Assembly: GCF_963678635.1 (NCBI RefSeq)
Contig: NC_087070.1
Location: 17,643,318-17,707,317 of the forward strand
DNA: 64,000 nucleotides
Direction: 5' to 3'
Source: Symsagittifera roscoffensis
Lineage: Eukaryota > Xenacoelomorpha > Acoela > Convolutidae
The translations under genes and the position numbers were made by a program. Shown here piece after piece: positions 43,154-57,676 of this stretch; position 1 is the first letter of the stretch; every line of letters begins with the position of its first letter. Under the pieces are notes generated by a model. The model was not told the DNA's origin, ran no database searches, and saw only the letters and a program-made list of their open reading frames with translations.

Positions 43154-46100
43154 TTACTTGGGAAGCGTAAAAAGGAGTGGAAAGGGATGGGAGCGGATGA
43201 CTGGTTTGGATGGGTTGAAAGGGGGTTTTGAAAAAACTGAAGAATTGGTCTGGGTATGGGTAGAGGGAGATGGTTCAGAGTCTGCGAATTCGTCGGGAGT
43301 TTCTACATCGGAGTTGTTAAATTGTGAGATGGTATGAAAAACTGAAATGTCTGAGTTAGTATCAGAATTCATGCTTGATGGTATATTAATAACTGAAGAA
43401 TCGGGTGGCGGGAAAGCAAAAAGTGGTACAATTGGGATTTGAGTTTGGAGGTTGGCTGGGGGGAATTTGAGCGATGGAGGGATCCAATTTGTCGGCTCAT
43501 CGTGGGCTAAAAAATGATTATTTTGAGACTGAAAAGTGGTGGTATGAGGTTGTTCAATAATTTGTTCATATGTATTATCATTTTGTGAATTATGTTTCAT
43601 TATGTGTTGAATGGGACTTTGTGTTGTATTTGGTCTAAAATTTGGGTTATTTGTGATGGCTAGGTTTCGAAAGTTTCGGGGAACTAACGATAATGGATAG
43701 TTTTGTGGTAGTGTTGGTATCTGTGGTGCTGTAGATGTTGTATCTACATTATTATGTTCTTCATCATATGTGTTTGGTCTTGTGGATTGTTTTGTATTAT
43801 ATTCTTTTATTTGTGCATCTAAAAGTATTTTATTGATTGATGATGAGAAAATTCCAAAAAATCCTGCAAAATGTATACGTGCTACACTTGCTTGGCGGTT
43901 TACTTGTGTGTGTATAGCGCATGTGTTATAGATTCTTTTTAACAGTGAGAAAAGAAATCCTATAAAGTTAAACATGGCGTATAAGATAGTTAATTTCTCT
44001 AAGATGTAATAGGGCCATCCTAGAAAGGCGAGAATTTCGTTTTTTAAGGTTACAAAACTGAAAATATTTATGGGTGAAATATCTTGTGGTCGGTATTTTT
44101 TACCGTTTAAATATATGTAATCTTTAATATCTTTAAAATATCCGCTGTATTCTTGTGTATAAATGTCTGCAAATCCTGCGGTTTCGGCAAGTTTTCTTAA
44201 ATTCTGGTCGATTGATTGTCGTTGTATTGTGTCCATTTGTGTTAGTAATTCTTGAAACTGTTGTGTTCTAATGTGATGTTGTATATCAGATTTGGAATAT
44301 ATTCCAATTGATTGTAAATCAATATTTGGGTTACGAGTGATAGCTCGGATACTTTCTGGTGAAAACTTTTTAAGTGGTTGCATTAATGTAGGGTACGGTG
44401 TAAGTAAGTAGTATTTATCTTCGTCAGGGTTTAATTGTACGACATTGTGGCTATTTTCTGATCCACATGGGACTGCGGTGTCCCAAAAATATGTTCGTCT
44501 TGAAAGTGTATCGACAAAATGTACTTTATTTTTGTAGAATATGGGGATTCTTTTATAACAACGTTTATCTTCAAAAACATATAATGGTGATACTTTTTTG
44601 GTGCAAGTATAAAACCATAAAATGTTTCCTTTGTAATCAAGAAAATTTGATCTATTTCCTGATAATAAATATCCTGCGTAGGGTATTTTTAATACTGCTA
44701 ATGCGAGTGATTGTAAGATTTGTGTTCTTTCTAATTCGCATAGTTGATGAAGTGTTTCTAATTCAGAAAGTGACATTTCTTGGAAAATTCTACTAATTGT
44801 GTAGTCTAATTTCATATCTAAGTGAATATCATAATGTATATTACCAAAGTAGGTGCTATTCATTAGTGATAATTCTTGTAAATGTGTGCTTTTACTATCA
44901 TATGGTTTTAGCTTTCCACCAGGGTTACCTGTGCTTTTATAAAAGTTCACTGGGACGTATGATGTGCCTTCGTTAATAGGATGAATTGTTGCGTAAGGGT
45001 CAAATTTGATTTTTCCAGTGGTCATGTCGAAACCTTTTTCGTATTCGACAAGTATTTCAGAGTATTGTGTTTTATAAAGTGGATTGCTATATTTTCATGC
45101 AAATTCTGTTTCGTGATAGATTTGAAAACGTGTCAATTTATTTTCTATATCATGAATGTTTTTGAAATCATTGCTTTGTTTGCGAGACGGGTTCACTTGT
45201 TCGTATAGAATTGATTCAATAAAATATTTTTCATAAAATTTTATCATTCGAGCGTGTATTTTTGCTACTTGAAATGTTGTGCATGTATCTTCGGGAAACC
45301 AAACAATTGTTGCTTGGGTTCTTGTTGTAGGGTCACAATTAACTTGATCATTTTTGCAAGGCAATCTAATTCCTTGATAGATCATGGTGTTATCAGTTCA
45401 ATCTCGTGTGAGTTGTATTTTTTCAAGTTGTATTTTCCAATCAAAAAACATTATTTCTTGATATCCTTTATTTTTGTGTCTGCTTTGCAGTTTGAAGGAT
45501 TATTTATTCCAATGTGTGGTATCCAGTGTTTATCGTGTATATCATAAGTTAATCGTCCATGTGCGCCATTATATGGGTATTTTTCGTCTAATTTAACATG
45601 CCCTTGATACCGTTCAAGTTCTGCTTGGTGTACAGAATCGGCAAAGACTTGAAAATTTCCTATTTTTCTGTCTGTGTTTTTATTTCTTGTTAGATTTATT
45701 CTGAGTAATTCGCTTTTACAATCGTCGGAGTTTAGATGTAAAAGTCTTTCAATGTTACTCTGGTAAAATGATTCGTGATCAAGTCGGTTTTTATTTCCGT
45801 TGGAAACTTGTCAACAATGTACTTTCTTTTCGGAAAATGTTGCTGTAAACTTATATCCTGTGAGTGTTGTTCCTCGGGCTTTTGAATATAATGTTGCTAT
45901 TACAATTGTAGTTTCTATAGCTTGTGGTTCTGTTTCGCATTGTGATACTTGATTTATTGCATATTTGTGTAGTGTTTTTTGTTCGTTTTCTTCACAATCA
46001 TAGTGTGTTACTAATAAATCCTGAGGTCCTGTGCGAGGAGATGGATTTGTATTTTGGTCGGAAAATATTAGAAAAAGGATTTGTTGAAATGTTAATATTT

Positions 46101-47345
46101 TTAGATATACATGTGTATGATAATCCGGAGTATGGGTTATAAAATGTTATGTATCCAATTGTGTTTTTTGTATATCTGTCGTATTTATATATTACTTCAG
46201 TTGTTATAAATGGTGGTGATAGCGATTGAGCTGTTATATTTGGTGGACTTAATGGATAGGGGTTAATCAATATTATTAAGTTTGACTGTTATTTCAAACT
46301 TAAATTGAAGACTGTTTTGTTGGAGTATTTGAATGTTATGTTGTCGAATATCTTCGTGGATATCTTGTCTATATTGTAATCTATTGAGTGCCCAACTGTG
46401 GAGTCGGTGGCTCTCGTGATTTTGTCCGAATAATGGGGGATGTGCTACGAATGTGTTCCAACCTAATCGTAGGGGTATATTCGTTGATTGTTCTCTGTAT
46501 CGAGCGTCGAGGTTATTAGGGAAATTTAAAAGGAAAAATGTCGGTGAGATTTGACTTAATGACGGTGTTGACGGGAGTGATAATGTTTCTGGTAACGATG
46601 ATAGCGTTGTATCAGAAGAAATAGCCATTGGTTCATTTACTATATTCGGTTCACCTTGTGTATATGAGTGTGTTGTCCAATATGGTGGTCGTTCGGTGGT
46701 GTTGGGGGGTTAAAAGGATTTTCACGGATTTGTTGTGATGTGGGGGTTGAACCTAGGTAGTCGGAGGGTATACTTGAGGTGCTATGTTGTGAAAGGAGTG
46801 TGGGAATTTCTGGTAGTGTACTGCTTGAAGTTTCTGAAGTAGTTGGTGTTGGTTATTGGGGTATATCGAAATGAACTCTGGGGGTTTGAAAATTTCTATT
46901 TCTTCTTAGATGTATAATTTGCCTTTTTATTTTAACTGTATTTTGATTTTGACTAATATATCTTATTCGATTTAAGTCTTGTGGTAATGTGGGGTACAAA
47001 TTATATGTTGGTTCACTTAGGGATGCTTGTCGCAGAACTGGTTCTAGTGGTTCGGATAAGCGGGCGTGTCGTTCTTCGAAAGTGTACGGGTTATATTGAA
47101 AAGAAATTCGTGTGGATGTTTGGGGGTTTTGGGTAGTTGTAGGTATGATTGGTTTTCTTGGGAAGATGTCGGTGAAGACTGTTTTGGTGGTAGTTGGTTA
47201 GCAATTTTGGAAATGTGTTCGATTAATTTGTTTCTTAGTGGGAAGATTTATGTTTATTGTAATATTCTTCGATGAAAAAAATTAAAAGGATTATTGCTAA
47301 GGCGAATGTGACTATTGCCTTTTTTACACATTTGCACATTGTCAT
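43154..47345 (-). pseudogene. env: Envelope-like region, copy 2
   Basis: Identical in its 623-codon frame (43154-45025) and in all breaks to copy 1. In-frame TGA codons fall at 45095-45097, 45398-45400 and 45811-45813. Confidence 0.6.
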
Positions 47346-48468
47346 GATTAGGGATGATAAAATGTGATGAAAACTACGAATAGTAAAAAAATATCTTTTC
47401 TACTAAAAATTGTTCGTATCATTTAAATAGACTTTGAATTATCGTACCTGTGAATGTGGTCAATGATTTGGGAAAGTTGGGGATGTATTCCAAATAGGGA
47501 GTAGAAAATTTAAAAAATATTGCAAAAATTATTAAAATGATTATTAGGGCTTCAAAAGTTTCAATAAAAAATATTAGCAAAAATTTAAATAGAATGAAAA
47601 AAATTTTATGAAAAGGTTTAAGATTATATTTCTTAAGGTATCGACTGTTAAAGAGAGAAGCATTTAAGAAATGATTCGTTCGTCGAATTTTTTTTGAACT
47701 TCTGGGGCGAAATTCAAGTGTGGTCGGATTATTTATTGATTTTTTGACAAGTGGTTTGAGTTTTGTGAAAAATTGTTGGAGGCTAATTTTATGGTGCTCT
47801 GGAGGTCTTCTTTGCTTTATTTTTATTTGTTGAGTAATCTGAGATATTTTTGAAATATTTGTACTTTAGGCCAAATGAATATGGTCTTTTTTTACTTTAG
47901 GCTAATTTGCCATTTTTGGTTGGAGGGTTTTTGAGGTCTAAGATGGGAAAATATTGTTGATCTTTGCGTTATTAGATATGGGAGGGTTGTAATATTATGG
48001 TGGTGTTTATTTTAGTTGTCAAGTATTAGAAAGTTGCTTATTTTTGACCTGGAGGTTGTAAAGTTATAGTTATAGATATGCCTGGAGATTAATATCTATC
48101 GGCTAGTAGGTTTGTGTTAGTGATATTGAAGGTGACGGATTTGAGTGAATCCTATTGGCTGAATTTGAACTAGAATTGTTGCGTATGTTTCAGCATATTA
48201 TCTTGAAAATGTGAAAGTTCAAAATGATTTAGAGATGCTCTAATTATTAGCTTTAAAATTAAAGTTGTTTTTGAAATTCAACTTTCTTTAATATTTTAGA
48301 TTGTGGGATGAATGTTTTATAATTTTTACGTGGTTGATTTCTAAGTCGTGATAATTCTCTGTGTTCTGATTTTTCGATTTGTTCTTGTGGTAAGATTTTT
48401 TCCTTCATTTTTCTGTTTTTTCTTTCTTTTTGAGGTAATTTTGCGTCTGGTGTTTTTGTGTTTTGTTT

Positions 48469-49905
48469 TTAATTTTGTTTATGATGAATGTCGTCATGTA
48501 CATTTGTTTCTTGTTCTGTATATGTATTGTTTTGAATGACTTTTAAACCTGTAAAAGAATATAATTGGGTTAGTTCGCGTAATGCGTATTCTTTTGGGTA
48601 GTAAGGTAATAAATTGTTTCGATGTCGAACAATTTCTTTTTTAATTGAATCTGTGAGTTTGTATGTTACTTCAGTGGGTTTGGCAATTATTTGATATGGT
48701 CCTTTTCGAAGTGGTTGTAATTTTTTGGAGATTCCTTTTTGTGTATTAAAATTAGATATGAAAACAAATGTTCCAATTTTTAAATCTGTGGCTGGCATAA
48801 AACGTGAATTAATTTGTCTGTTAATGTTTTGCCTTTGTAACAATTTCTTTGTTACTTTTTGGTAGATTTCATTGTGCTTTTTATCTCTATTTAAAATCCA
48901 TTCGGTATGTGTGCCGGAGGCTAATTTGAGAATTTGTGGGTGATGAAAATGATCTTCATCAGGTGTGTGTAATGGTAGATTATAGCATATTGAATCTTTA
49001 TTTGGTTTGCAATGACCTTGTGCATTTTTGTGAGCATTTGCTGTGAACATAATTGGTTTTCTTGGTTTTTGATTAAAAACCATTTGATATGGTGACATTC
49101 CTAAAGTTGTCGTTATTTGTGAATTGTGTGATGAGGGAAATAATTTTATATCTGCTGACCATTCTGAGTATCGTTAATCATTTCCATTAATCATACATCT
49201 AAGATATTCTTGTAATGAACGGTTCATACCTTCGACTAAACCGTTTGTCCAAGGTGCATGAGATGTACGTGGTTTATGTTTAATGTTGTATAAGTGGCAT
49301 AGTGTGATAATTTCATTATTAATAAATTCTGTACCGTTGTCTGTAACTAGGATTTCGGGTAATCCGAATTTAGCTATCAAGTGTTCGTAAAGTGTTGTGC
49401 AGGCATAATAAGCATTACAATGTGGTACTGGGTTGAGTGCTACATAGTGCGTGAATGCATCGTAATGTAAGAATTTCCTTCAGAGGATGGTGAAATTGGT
49501 CCTTTTGTGTCGAATAAAATTCGATGGTTGAAATTTAAATTTTGTCCTTTAAAGTCTTGTTTCTGTGCTATTTGTTTTTGATTTGGATAAGGTTTGTTCA
49601 ATTGACATATTATACAATCATTGCATAATATTTTTATCCAAATTGGGGCATTTGGAAAATAAAAATTTTGTGTCAAGTTCGAAATTATCTTTTATGATCC
49701 TGTGTGTCCTTTTGTATTTTGTGTATGGGAGATGTTAAATGCTATCAGTATCATACTTTAAGGAAGACAGGGAACTTTTGAATCATCTAATTGATATTCT
49801 AAAAGATCTGTATTTTCATTGATTGTTGTGTTATTAAATTTTCGGTAATATCGGAGGAGTGTTTTGTTTCCTAAAATTGTGGTATCAGCTTTTGCTGGTT
49901 TTGTT
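48469..49905 (-). pseudogene. Integrase region, copy 2
   Basis: As copy 1, with one Pro to Ser change in the C-terminal piece (48469-49098). TDNGTEF lies in the frame 49174-49380. Confidence 0.85.
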
Positions 49906-50886
49906 TTATATCCATGATTTGAGTTGTCTAATTACTGGGTCAAAATTTTGGTATTGTTTCAAAAGTTGAAGTGTAATTTTTTCTGTTGCTGGGAGAAAAA
50001 AATTATCAATTTCTAGTTTTGATAAGGGAATTGTGTCAAGTGGGTCATGGAGGTTAAAAACTTGATTTATTGTGTATTTTGAATTATTTGTTTGTGGTCC
50101 TGATAAATTTATTTTATCGGTCAAATTTTCTTTTTCAATTAATGGAAAAAGGTCTTTTTTTTGCCGTTGTTGTTTTATTTTCTTTTGTTGGGTATTATTT
50201 TTTATCCATTGTGAGTTTGGAATTGGTTTAAAGGTAGATGTACCTAATAAATCAACTTCATAGTGATTGTTTTGGCAATCTAGGTAGAGTGGAAAATGTT
50301 GTAGATTATTTATTTGTGATTGATCAATGTCAGTTTTTACTGCGTATTTGCATTCTAATTGGGGTGATGTTTCATCTTTTGCGAGATAGAATTTAATATT
50401 CTTTGGTAATTCAACTGTAGTTTTTCGTGTAAGTAGTTCAGGTGGCGTATTTCTACTTAACGTATCTGGTAATGCAAGGTTTTTTCCTACTGTCCAAACT
50501 ATATGTAAGTTTGGGAATTTCACTAAAATTAATTAAAATCTATAAACTCTATGATTAGGAATTGATTTTTGGGTGAAAAGAAATATAATTGGTTTATGAT
50601 CTGAAAATCAAACTGTTTGGTGTTTTGATCCAAGTATCAGCAATTAGTATTCTGTAAGTGTGTAAATTATAGCTGTACATTCTCTCATTAGAGTAGAGAG
50701 TCGTAGCTCGGCTTGTGTGAATAATCGTGAATTTGCTGATACAAGATTCATTTTATTTGTTCCACTGTGTGATTGTAGTAATGCTGCGCCGATTCCAAAA
50801 TTTTAAGCATCGCACATGGCATAGAATGGTTGGTTTGGATCTGGAGTTGTGTTTGAAATTTGTTTTGTCAAAAGTTTTTTAATTTC
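49906..50886 (-). pseudogene. RNase H region, copy 2
   Basis: As copy 1, with the same four in-frame stops. LPDTLSR is in the frame 49906-50523. Confidence 0.8.
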
Positions 50887-51925
50887 TTAAAATCGTGTTT
50901 GACGTTCAGTGGTCCATTCAAAATTACTTTGTTGTCTGAGGATGTTATAAAAAGGTCTTAAATATAATTGCATTTTGTAAACATATTTACTTAAGAAATT
51001 CAACATTCCAAGGATTTCTTGGATTTTCTTTTTATTTGTAGGTGGTTGAAGTTTTTGAATTGCATCAATGCGTGATTTTAAAGGGGTAATAGTGTTTTGT
51101 TCTATATTATGTCCTAAAAATTTAACGCGTGTTAAGAAAAAATGTGATTTATTGGGGGCTGCGTTCCGATTTTTGTTCTGAAGTATTTTGTGATATTTTT
51201 CTAAAACTGTAAACACTTCGTCTTTAGTTTGTGATTGCATAAAAACATCATCTAAATATGTGATTGCATTTTTCTTGAGTATTAGTGGTCTAAAAATTTT
51301 CCTCATGAAAGCTGAAAAAGCTGCTGGTCCTATGGATATTCCATAGAATAATCGATTAAATTCGTATTGTTGATTTCCAATAACCAATTGTGTTAATCGT
51401 CGTGATTGTTCATCTAGTGGCATTTGATTGTAAGCACTATTCATATCTGCGGTTGTGAAGTTCTTACCATTTATCTTTGTTAGGATAACTTGTATTGGTT
51501 CAATGGGCCAATTACATTTTGATTCGTCAATTAGTGAATTGAGATATCTAGCGTCTAAAACTATTTTTAGTGATTCACCTTTTGCTAGAATGATAACAGA
51601 ATTGATGAAGGTATTACTTTTTGGTTGTTGTTCCTTATTTACTGGTGATATAATTTCGTATTGTTCTAAAATATCAAGTTATCTATTTACCTTGTCGTGT
51701 AAGTGAATCGGTACTTTACTTGCTCTTTGTTTTTTGAAAACTGCGTCAGGTTTTAATGGAAGGTGTAGTGATGAACTAATTTTTCCAACTTCAAATTTTG
51801 ATGTTGCGTAGACTGTGGAATATTTATCAGTTGTTTAGCTAATTTGTCAAATTTATCTTGCGTTATTTGTGAATGTTGAAAATTAAACATTGTTAAAAAT
51901 TTTTGTTGTTCTTTCGTGTAATTTG
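50887..51925 (-). pseudogene. Reverse transcriptase region, copy 2
   Basis: The core frame 50887-51444 with YLDD is identical to copy 1, with the same upstream TAA. Confidence 0.9.
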
Positions 51926-53390
51926 TTATATTAAATGTCGGTTTAAAATATGGTATTTTTGTGAAGTAACAGTATTTCTTTTTTCATTACATATTATATT
52001 ATTTATGGATAATTCTTCGTCAAGAATTGTCGATTGACAAATATCTAATAGTTGTAATACATTATTTACTCGATATGCTACTTCATTTATAGGTGAAGTT
52101 GTAGCATTTGTTTCACAATTTCCTAATAGTCCTAAGGGTAGTGTTATTTGATATGGTGTATTATTATACACGTGTAGTGAAATAATATCGGAATTTGTGT
52201 TTTTTAAGTATTTTATGGATGAGATTGTATTTTTGAAAAAGTAATGAATGGGTTTAAATTCAAAATCTGACATGAAAAGTTGTTGTTTGTTTTGACTTTT
52301 GTCATACTGATGAACTTGATTTATTGAAAAATTATATATGTTTCCTGATAGTGGTTTCAGGTGTTTCCGTTCTTGATTATAAATGGGGTAAAATTTTGAG
52401 AAAAATGGTGGTTGTTTGTTTAATCTTTGAAAGAATGTTAAGGCTGTGTTTTTCGTTTTTGTATATTTATCTTTGATATGGATTTTACTATTTAGGATGT
52501 TTATTGTTGGTATATATTTAATTATAAACGGTATGCCAATGATATTGTGCTTAATATCAGTAATATGAAATGTTTGTTTAAATGGCTTGTTCAAAATCTT
52601 GTTTTGTTCCATTGTTCTTGTTGGAACAAGGAATAGTTGGATTTCTCCATAATTTACTAATATTGATCCTTGTGCTGTTGCTAATTTACTAGATGTTTCA
52701 AGAGGTGTTAATTTCGGATGCAGTGTTTTGATTTCATTCCATGTGGGAAGGTTAATGATATTTGATTCTGCTCCTGAGTCGATTAAAAAATCAATTTCAA
52801 GATCTGGTGGTTGAAATTCTTTACTTCTTGGACTCTCTAAGAGAAATGGGATTGTCCAAATTTTTTTCTCTTGGTTGTTCTTTTTGTTTATTTTGATAAA
52901 TATGTTTTGTGTTTGAGCATTGTACTTCGTCTTTTTTATCAGGTTTAATTACAGTGTTAATTTCGTCTACTTCTTGTGTAGTTTGGGTATTATTATTAAT
53001 GGGGCTAGTGTAATAATTAGGAAGAAGTCCCAATTGATTATCGTATATTTGTGAACTAAAGGGTTGTCCATATATGATAGGTTCATAGTCGTTTTCGACT
53101 GTTATCATATTTACTGAGATGGTATTATCTGTATCACTTTCAGTATCTGTTGATTCACAATTAATGTGGTTTAATTGTAATTCATTATTTTCTGTGTTAT
53201 CAAAACCTGGGGGGTCTGAAGTTGTTTCTTCATTTGTTTGCACTTGGTTGATGTGTCTTTGATGATTTGGTGTGTTACTTCTGTATCGATGTTTAGAATC
53301 GGGGTAACGGTTATTTTTCCTATGGGGTGACTGGGAATATTTTCTGTATCTATTGTTGTAGCTTGAGTTTCGGTTTTGTGAATTTTCCAT
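51926..53390 (-). pseudogene. Protease and basic segment, copy 2, frameshifted
   Basis: The 487-codon frame of copy 1 is split here into 52821-53390 (189 codons) and 51926-52612 (ATG-initiated). An extra T in a T run near 52935 shifts the frame before the DSGA motif, so protease is out of frame with the N-terminal part. A second change is His to Pro. This is the clearest lesion private to one copy. Confidence 0.8.
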
Positions 53391-55596
53391 AATTGAGGTG
53401 TTAAGGTCATCATTAAAATTTCTGTCATTTTTGTGTGTTTATAATCTTGTGTATTGAGTGAATATGCTTTTCGAACTAATGTTTCGATTCGAACTGCTAA
53501 TTGTTTAATTGTTTCATTTGGTAATCTGCGAATTTCGTTGCATAAAACTCTTTGATGTTGTTTGTTTCTTTCGGAATCAAACATTTTTGAAAATTCTTGT
53601 GTGAATCTTTTCCAATATGATTTTATGTCTATAGGTAGTACTGAAAATCATTTTCGGGCTGCGCCATCTAGTGTTGTTTGTATTAACGCTGTGCGTCTAT
53701 GTATCCAATTTTGATGAAGTGGCGTATTAATTGGTTCGGGTCCTATATTTAAAATTAAATTTGCTGTGACTGCAATTAGGTAATCTTCTACTGAGTATTC
53801 AGGGTCTGTTCCTGTGAATACCATTAATAGTTTATTGGATGTTATTGACGATCCTCTCATTAAATATGGATTTATCGTCATTTGGAGTGACTCTGCGGCG
53901 TTTGGTATTTGCGAAAAGTTTGTAAGTTGATTTTTTGTTATTTCATGTTGCTGGAGGTAATATGGTAGGGGTATTTCATTTTGCATTTGGGTTGGTTGGT
54001 AAGAATGCATAGTCATTGGGTTTTGTGGTTGTATAGGTTGAAAAGATTGTGCGTTAATTGGGTTTTGTATATGCTTTGGTTGTTGATTTTGCATATCTGC
54101 TGGATTTTGTGGGTAAATCTTTATATTTTGGGATGGTTGAGATTGTCGCGGTCTTTGTGTGCAATAGTCTTGCGTATATGGTGCAAAAATGTCTGGCTGA
54201 TGATAATCATCATCATCAGATGATAGGTATTTAAAATTTGTGTTATAAGGTGTTTGTTGTTTATTTTTGTTTTGTTGAAAAAATGGGTAATTTTCACTAT
54301 GATCCTGTGGAGGGTGTGGATTATCTGGGAAATTTACTGAATTCGTCGATGTATTTAGAAGATTCCAATAATGAGAACATACGTGGTTTAGATTTTGCAT
54401 ATATTTTTTGGGGGGTTGATTTGTTTTTGACTGATTTACATAATTATAGTTGTGTTCTGCAAAATTGTTTCTTGTGAACGTTTTTTGTGCTTTGACGGTT
54501 TTGTCATTGGCCTATATGTCTGATAGTCCATATGTGAATATTTTGGAGCAACCGAATGTTTAACGGTCGATTGTAAGGTTACTTGTGGTAGTGATGTATT
54601 TGTATTTTTTGATGTTGTGAGGTTTGGACGTATTGGTGAGATACTTTGTTGTGTAGTTGTTACTGTTGTTTGGACTATTTCTTCATTTATGAAGTGTGAT
54701 GGTCTTTGAATATCTTGTTGTGTAAGATTTCTAGCTTCATTGAGGTTTTCATTATGTATAACCGTTGAATTTAAGCTGTTATTTCGTGTATCGGGTAAAA
54801 ATGTATTATAATTTAAAGATGTTGCGTCAATCGTTAGTGGTGTTACTTTTATATAATCTTTGTGAAAAGATATTGTACTTATTGCTTGACTTGAGATATC
54901 TGCTGGGACTTTTAAAACTGCTGGCTGAGACCATTCAGGGTCCAATACGTAATCTGATTGTTCTGCAATGACAGTGTCGTCATTGGTACTTTGGGGTCTA
55001 AAGGTTTTTCTTGCTTGTTCAGTTAAGTCGATATTATGTGTAAAATAATCAATTGTAAACCATGCTAGTAATTTTTGTAAATCATGTTTAGTGTTTTGTG
55101 AGACATCATTATGGGTAAAATTTTCACGGATTGCGTTTAAAAATGTTGAAAATGCGGCGATTTTGTTTCTTACTTTTGTATCTTTGGATGTTTGGACTGG
55201 TGATGTACTTTGAGCTTCTGTTCTTTCTAATATGAAGAATTTGAATTTTGATATTGTATGCTTTTGATATGTTTTGTGAATGCTTTTGAAAATTCTAAAT
55301 CAATATCGTCTGTTTGGATAACATATTTACAATGGAGTGTTCGTGGTGTGTTGAATTCTATGGTGTAGATTCCGTTTTGTTGTGTTAGGTTACATATGTC
55401 TTTCAAATAAAGTTCTATGATTTGTCTTTCGATTTTTATATCTGGGAATTCTGATTTGCATGGGCTGATTCCTGGTTCAAACAAATTTACGAGTAAATTT
55501 GCAAAATCGTGTTTGTCCTCTATCATTGAGTGAATTTATAATAAAGGGAAAAACTGCTTCTTCGTCTGGACTTTCGTCACTTTGAGTGTTGCTCAT
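53171..55596 (-). pseudogene. gag, copy 2
   Basis: As copy 1, with the same shifts and the same in-frame TGA, at 53648-53650. The start is ATG 55594-55596. Confidence 0.75.
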
Positions 55597-55692
55597 TTTT
55601 TCGTTTGATGACTGTTAATATATAATTATCAATATGTCTAATTGGTTGATTCCAATTGTATAGATGTACTGGTTTGTTTTTATATTTCTTTT

Positions 55693-56037
55693 TTATTCTA
55701 TTTTTTCCTTTTTTTGATGAGTTTGAAGTTGTTTCTGAATTGGAAAAATATAACTGATCATGGATTGGGCAATTTTTTTTACTGATTCTTTTATTTTGTA
55801 TAGTGCGTCTAGACTACATACTTCTGATTCGGAGATTGCATTTCTATATTTTGAAAATCTTTTTCGTTTTAACTGTCTTTGTTTACTTATAATTTTTCTT
55901 TTTATTATTTGTCGTTTTGTTCGAATGTATCCAACTGTTTGTGTATGCGTGGCTATTACAAGATCATATTTTTCGTTGTCTATTTCACAATTGTGTAATA
56001 CGTCTGTTTGTTTATTTCCTAAATTTTTCAGTGACAT
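55693..56037 (-). CDS. Leader ORF upstream of gag, copy 2
   Basis: 114 codons, identical in protein to 30010-30354. Confidence 0.45.
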   Translation of the reverse strand: MSLKNLGNKQTDVLHNCEIDNEKYDLVIATHTQTVGYIRTKRQIIKRKIISKQRQLKRKRFSKYRNAISESEVCSLDALYKIKESVKKIAQSMISYIFPIQKQLQTHQKKEKIE

Positions 56038-57253
56038 AAGGTTTAGGATGAAGGATGCAAGAAGTTATTAGTGATTTTAATTTTCCTAGACTGTTAGTCC
56101 TTACGATTTTTTGATTAGCTTAACCTGAATCGTTTTGTTCAGGGTTGGAGAGAAAAGTATATTGATTCCGGAAAATGATTTTTATTTTCTCGTGGCTAGT
56201 CTAAGTTAAGGTGTTAACTTACTTAATCTTACTTAGGGGTAGTGATTGTGTTCAAGGGTTGGAGAATAGTAAATCGATCCACAAGGTTCAGGTATAATTA
56301 GAACGCAAGTAGTTCGTTAGATACTATTTTAAACTTACTAAGTTTAAGATTTATCCTGGGTAAGATAAGAGGAGGGTTCAATTGAAGGATGAATAACCGA
56401 AGTTCTTCACTGTTTAGCTTAATTTGAATGGTTAGTGTGATTAAAAATTTCAATTAGTCCTGGGTCTTTTGAAAAGGTTGGGTAGTGAATCGACGTTTGA
56501 GGTCGTTAGACACTTGATAAGTGGGTGGGGGAGAACAAAATTGTTCTTTTTGATCCAAGGATAAGCCTTGATGATCAGAATTTAAAATTTATTAGATAGA
56601 AAATTGATTTAGATCCAAGGAAATTCTTGATGATCTGGTTTAAGATTAAATAAAATTAAGTTTGCATTAATTTAAATTTATTTTGGTAAAAGGTTGTAGT
56701 TTTTGATGATATTAGTTGATATAGGATTGCTGTTATGTTTAGGTGATGAAGCTGGAACAACATGATGATTTATATATACTAACAATTTATTGTCATGCTA
56801 CTAATTTTTATTTTTGTTTTCAATAAATATTTTTTCTAATATGTTTTATATATTACTGCAGAATTGGAGGGAACGATTTGAGATCTTTTTATCAATCGTT
56901 ATTGTACAATAGTAGTTTTATCTAGCGCCTGAAATAATCATTGAAGATTTCCTTCAAGGATTTTATATTTGCAAATGAAAATCTAAATTCATTGCTAGTA
57001 AGATCCTAAATATAAAAGATTGTGTTGGCTTTTGCCGTACGACAATGAAAATAAAAGGTAACTTTTTATGTAGTCGTATGTCGTCTCTTGTCCGAGGTCT
57101 TTTTCCAATAGCGATTAGAATAGCGGCTCTGATCTATTGAGTCGTACAGACATTTCAATTAAATTATTGTCGTGTAACAATTTGAAAATGTTTTGTCTAT
57201 TTTCTAATCTATTTTTGGTTAATTCTAAATTATTAAGGTCTTATTTGAGACTT

Positions 57254-57265
57254 ATGGTCGCACCA
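57254..57265 (-). promoter_or_regulatory. Primer-binding site, copy 2
   Basis: Sense TGGTGCGACCAT, two bases inside the 5' LTR. Confidence 0.6.
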
Positions 57266-57267
57266 GA

Positions 57268-57676
57268 TGAGTTAAGTCCTAGAGGTTAACTCATAGAGTA
57301 ATTTCGGATAGGGTACACCGTCTGCTCGTCACGCTATCTTATTTTCGGCCGGATAGATTCGTGCAACTTCTTAGTCTAATACCGATCCTAATCTTACTCT
57401 TATATCTACTAGTCTCAGGGTGTTTAACTAGTCTCTGCTAGGCTCAATAGATCTAGAGTATACTGGCTTATTTCGACTGCTGAAGTTCTCTTGGAGAGGT
57501 AACTAATTTCTAAGTTAAATTCAAATCTCTCTGGTGCTGAAATTACAAGTAATTTCAGCACTTACAAATAAGTGGGTTGTTAGTTAGATGGAATATGATT
57601 GGTTAATATTAAATCTTTTATAGTGATAAAATATCTAATTTATCCAATATTAAAATGTAGTTTAGATCAGGTTCCA
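57268..57676 (-). repeat. 5' LTR, copy 2
   Basis: 409 bp, as 31585-31993, with the perfect 13-bp hairpin and TATAAAA. Confidence 0.95.

Larger units (their letters stand above)
40194..57676 (-). mobile_element. 17.5 kb LTR retroelement, copy 2
   Basis: Same element, same LTRs, same CTTT target duplication (40190-40193 and 57677-57680) and same lesions as copy 1. It therefore arrived by segmental duplication and not by a new insertion. It differs by a few substitutions and one extra T near 52935. Confidence 0.93.
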
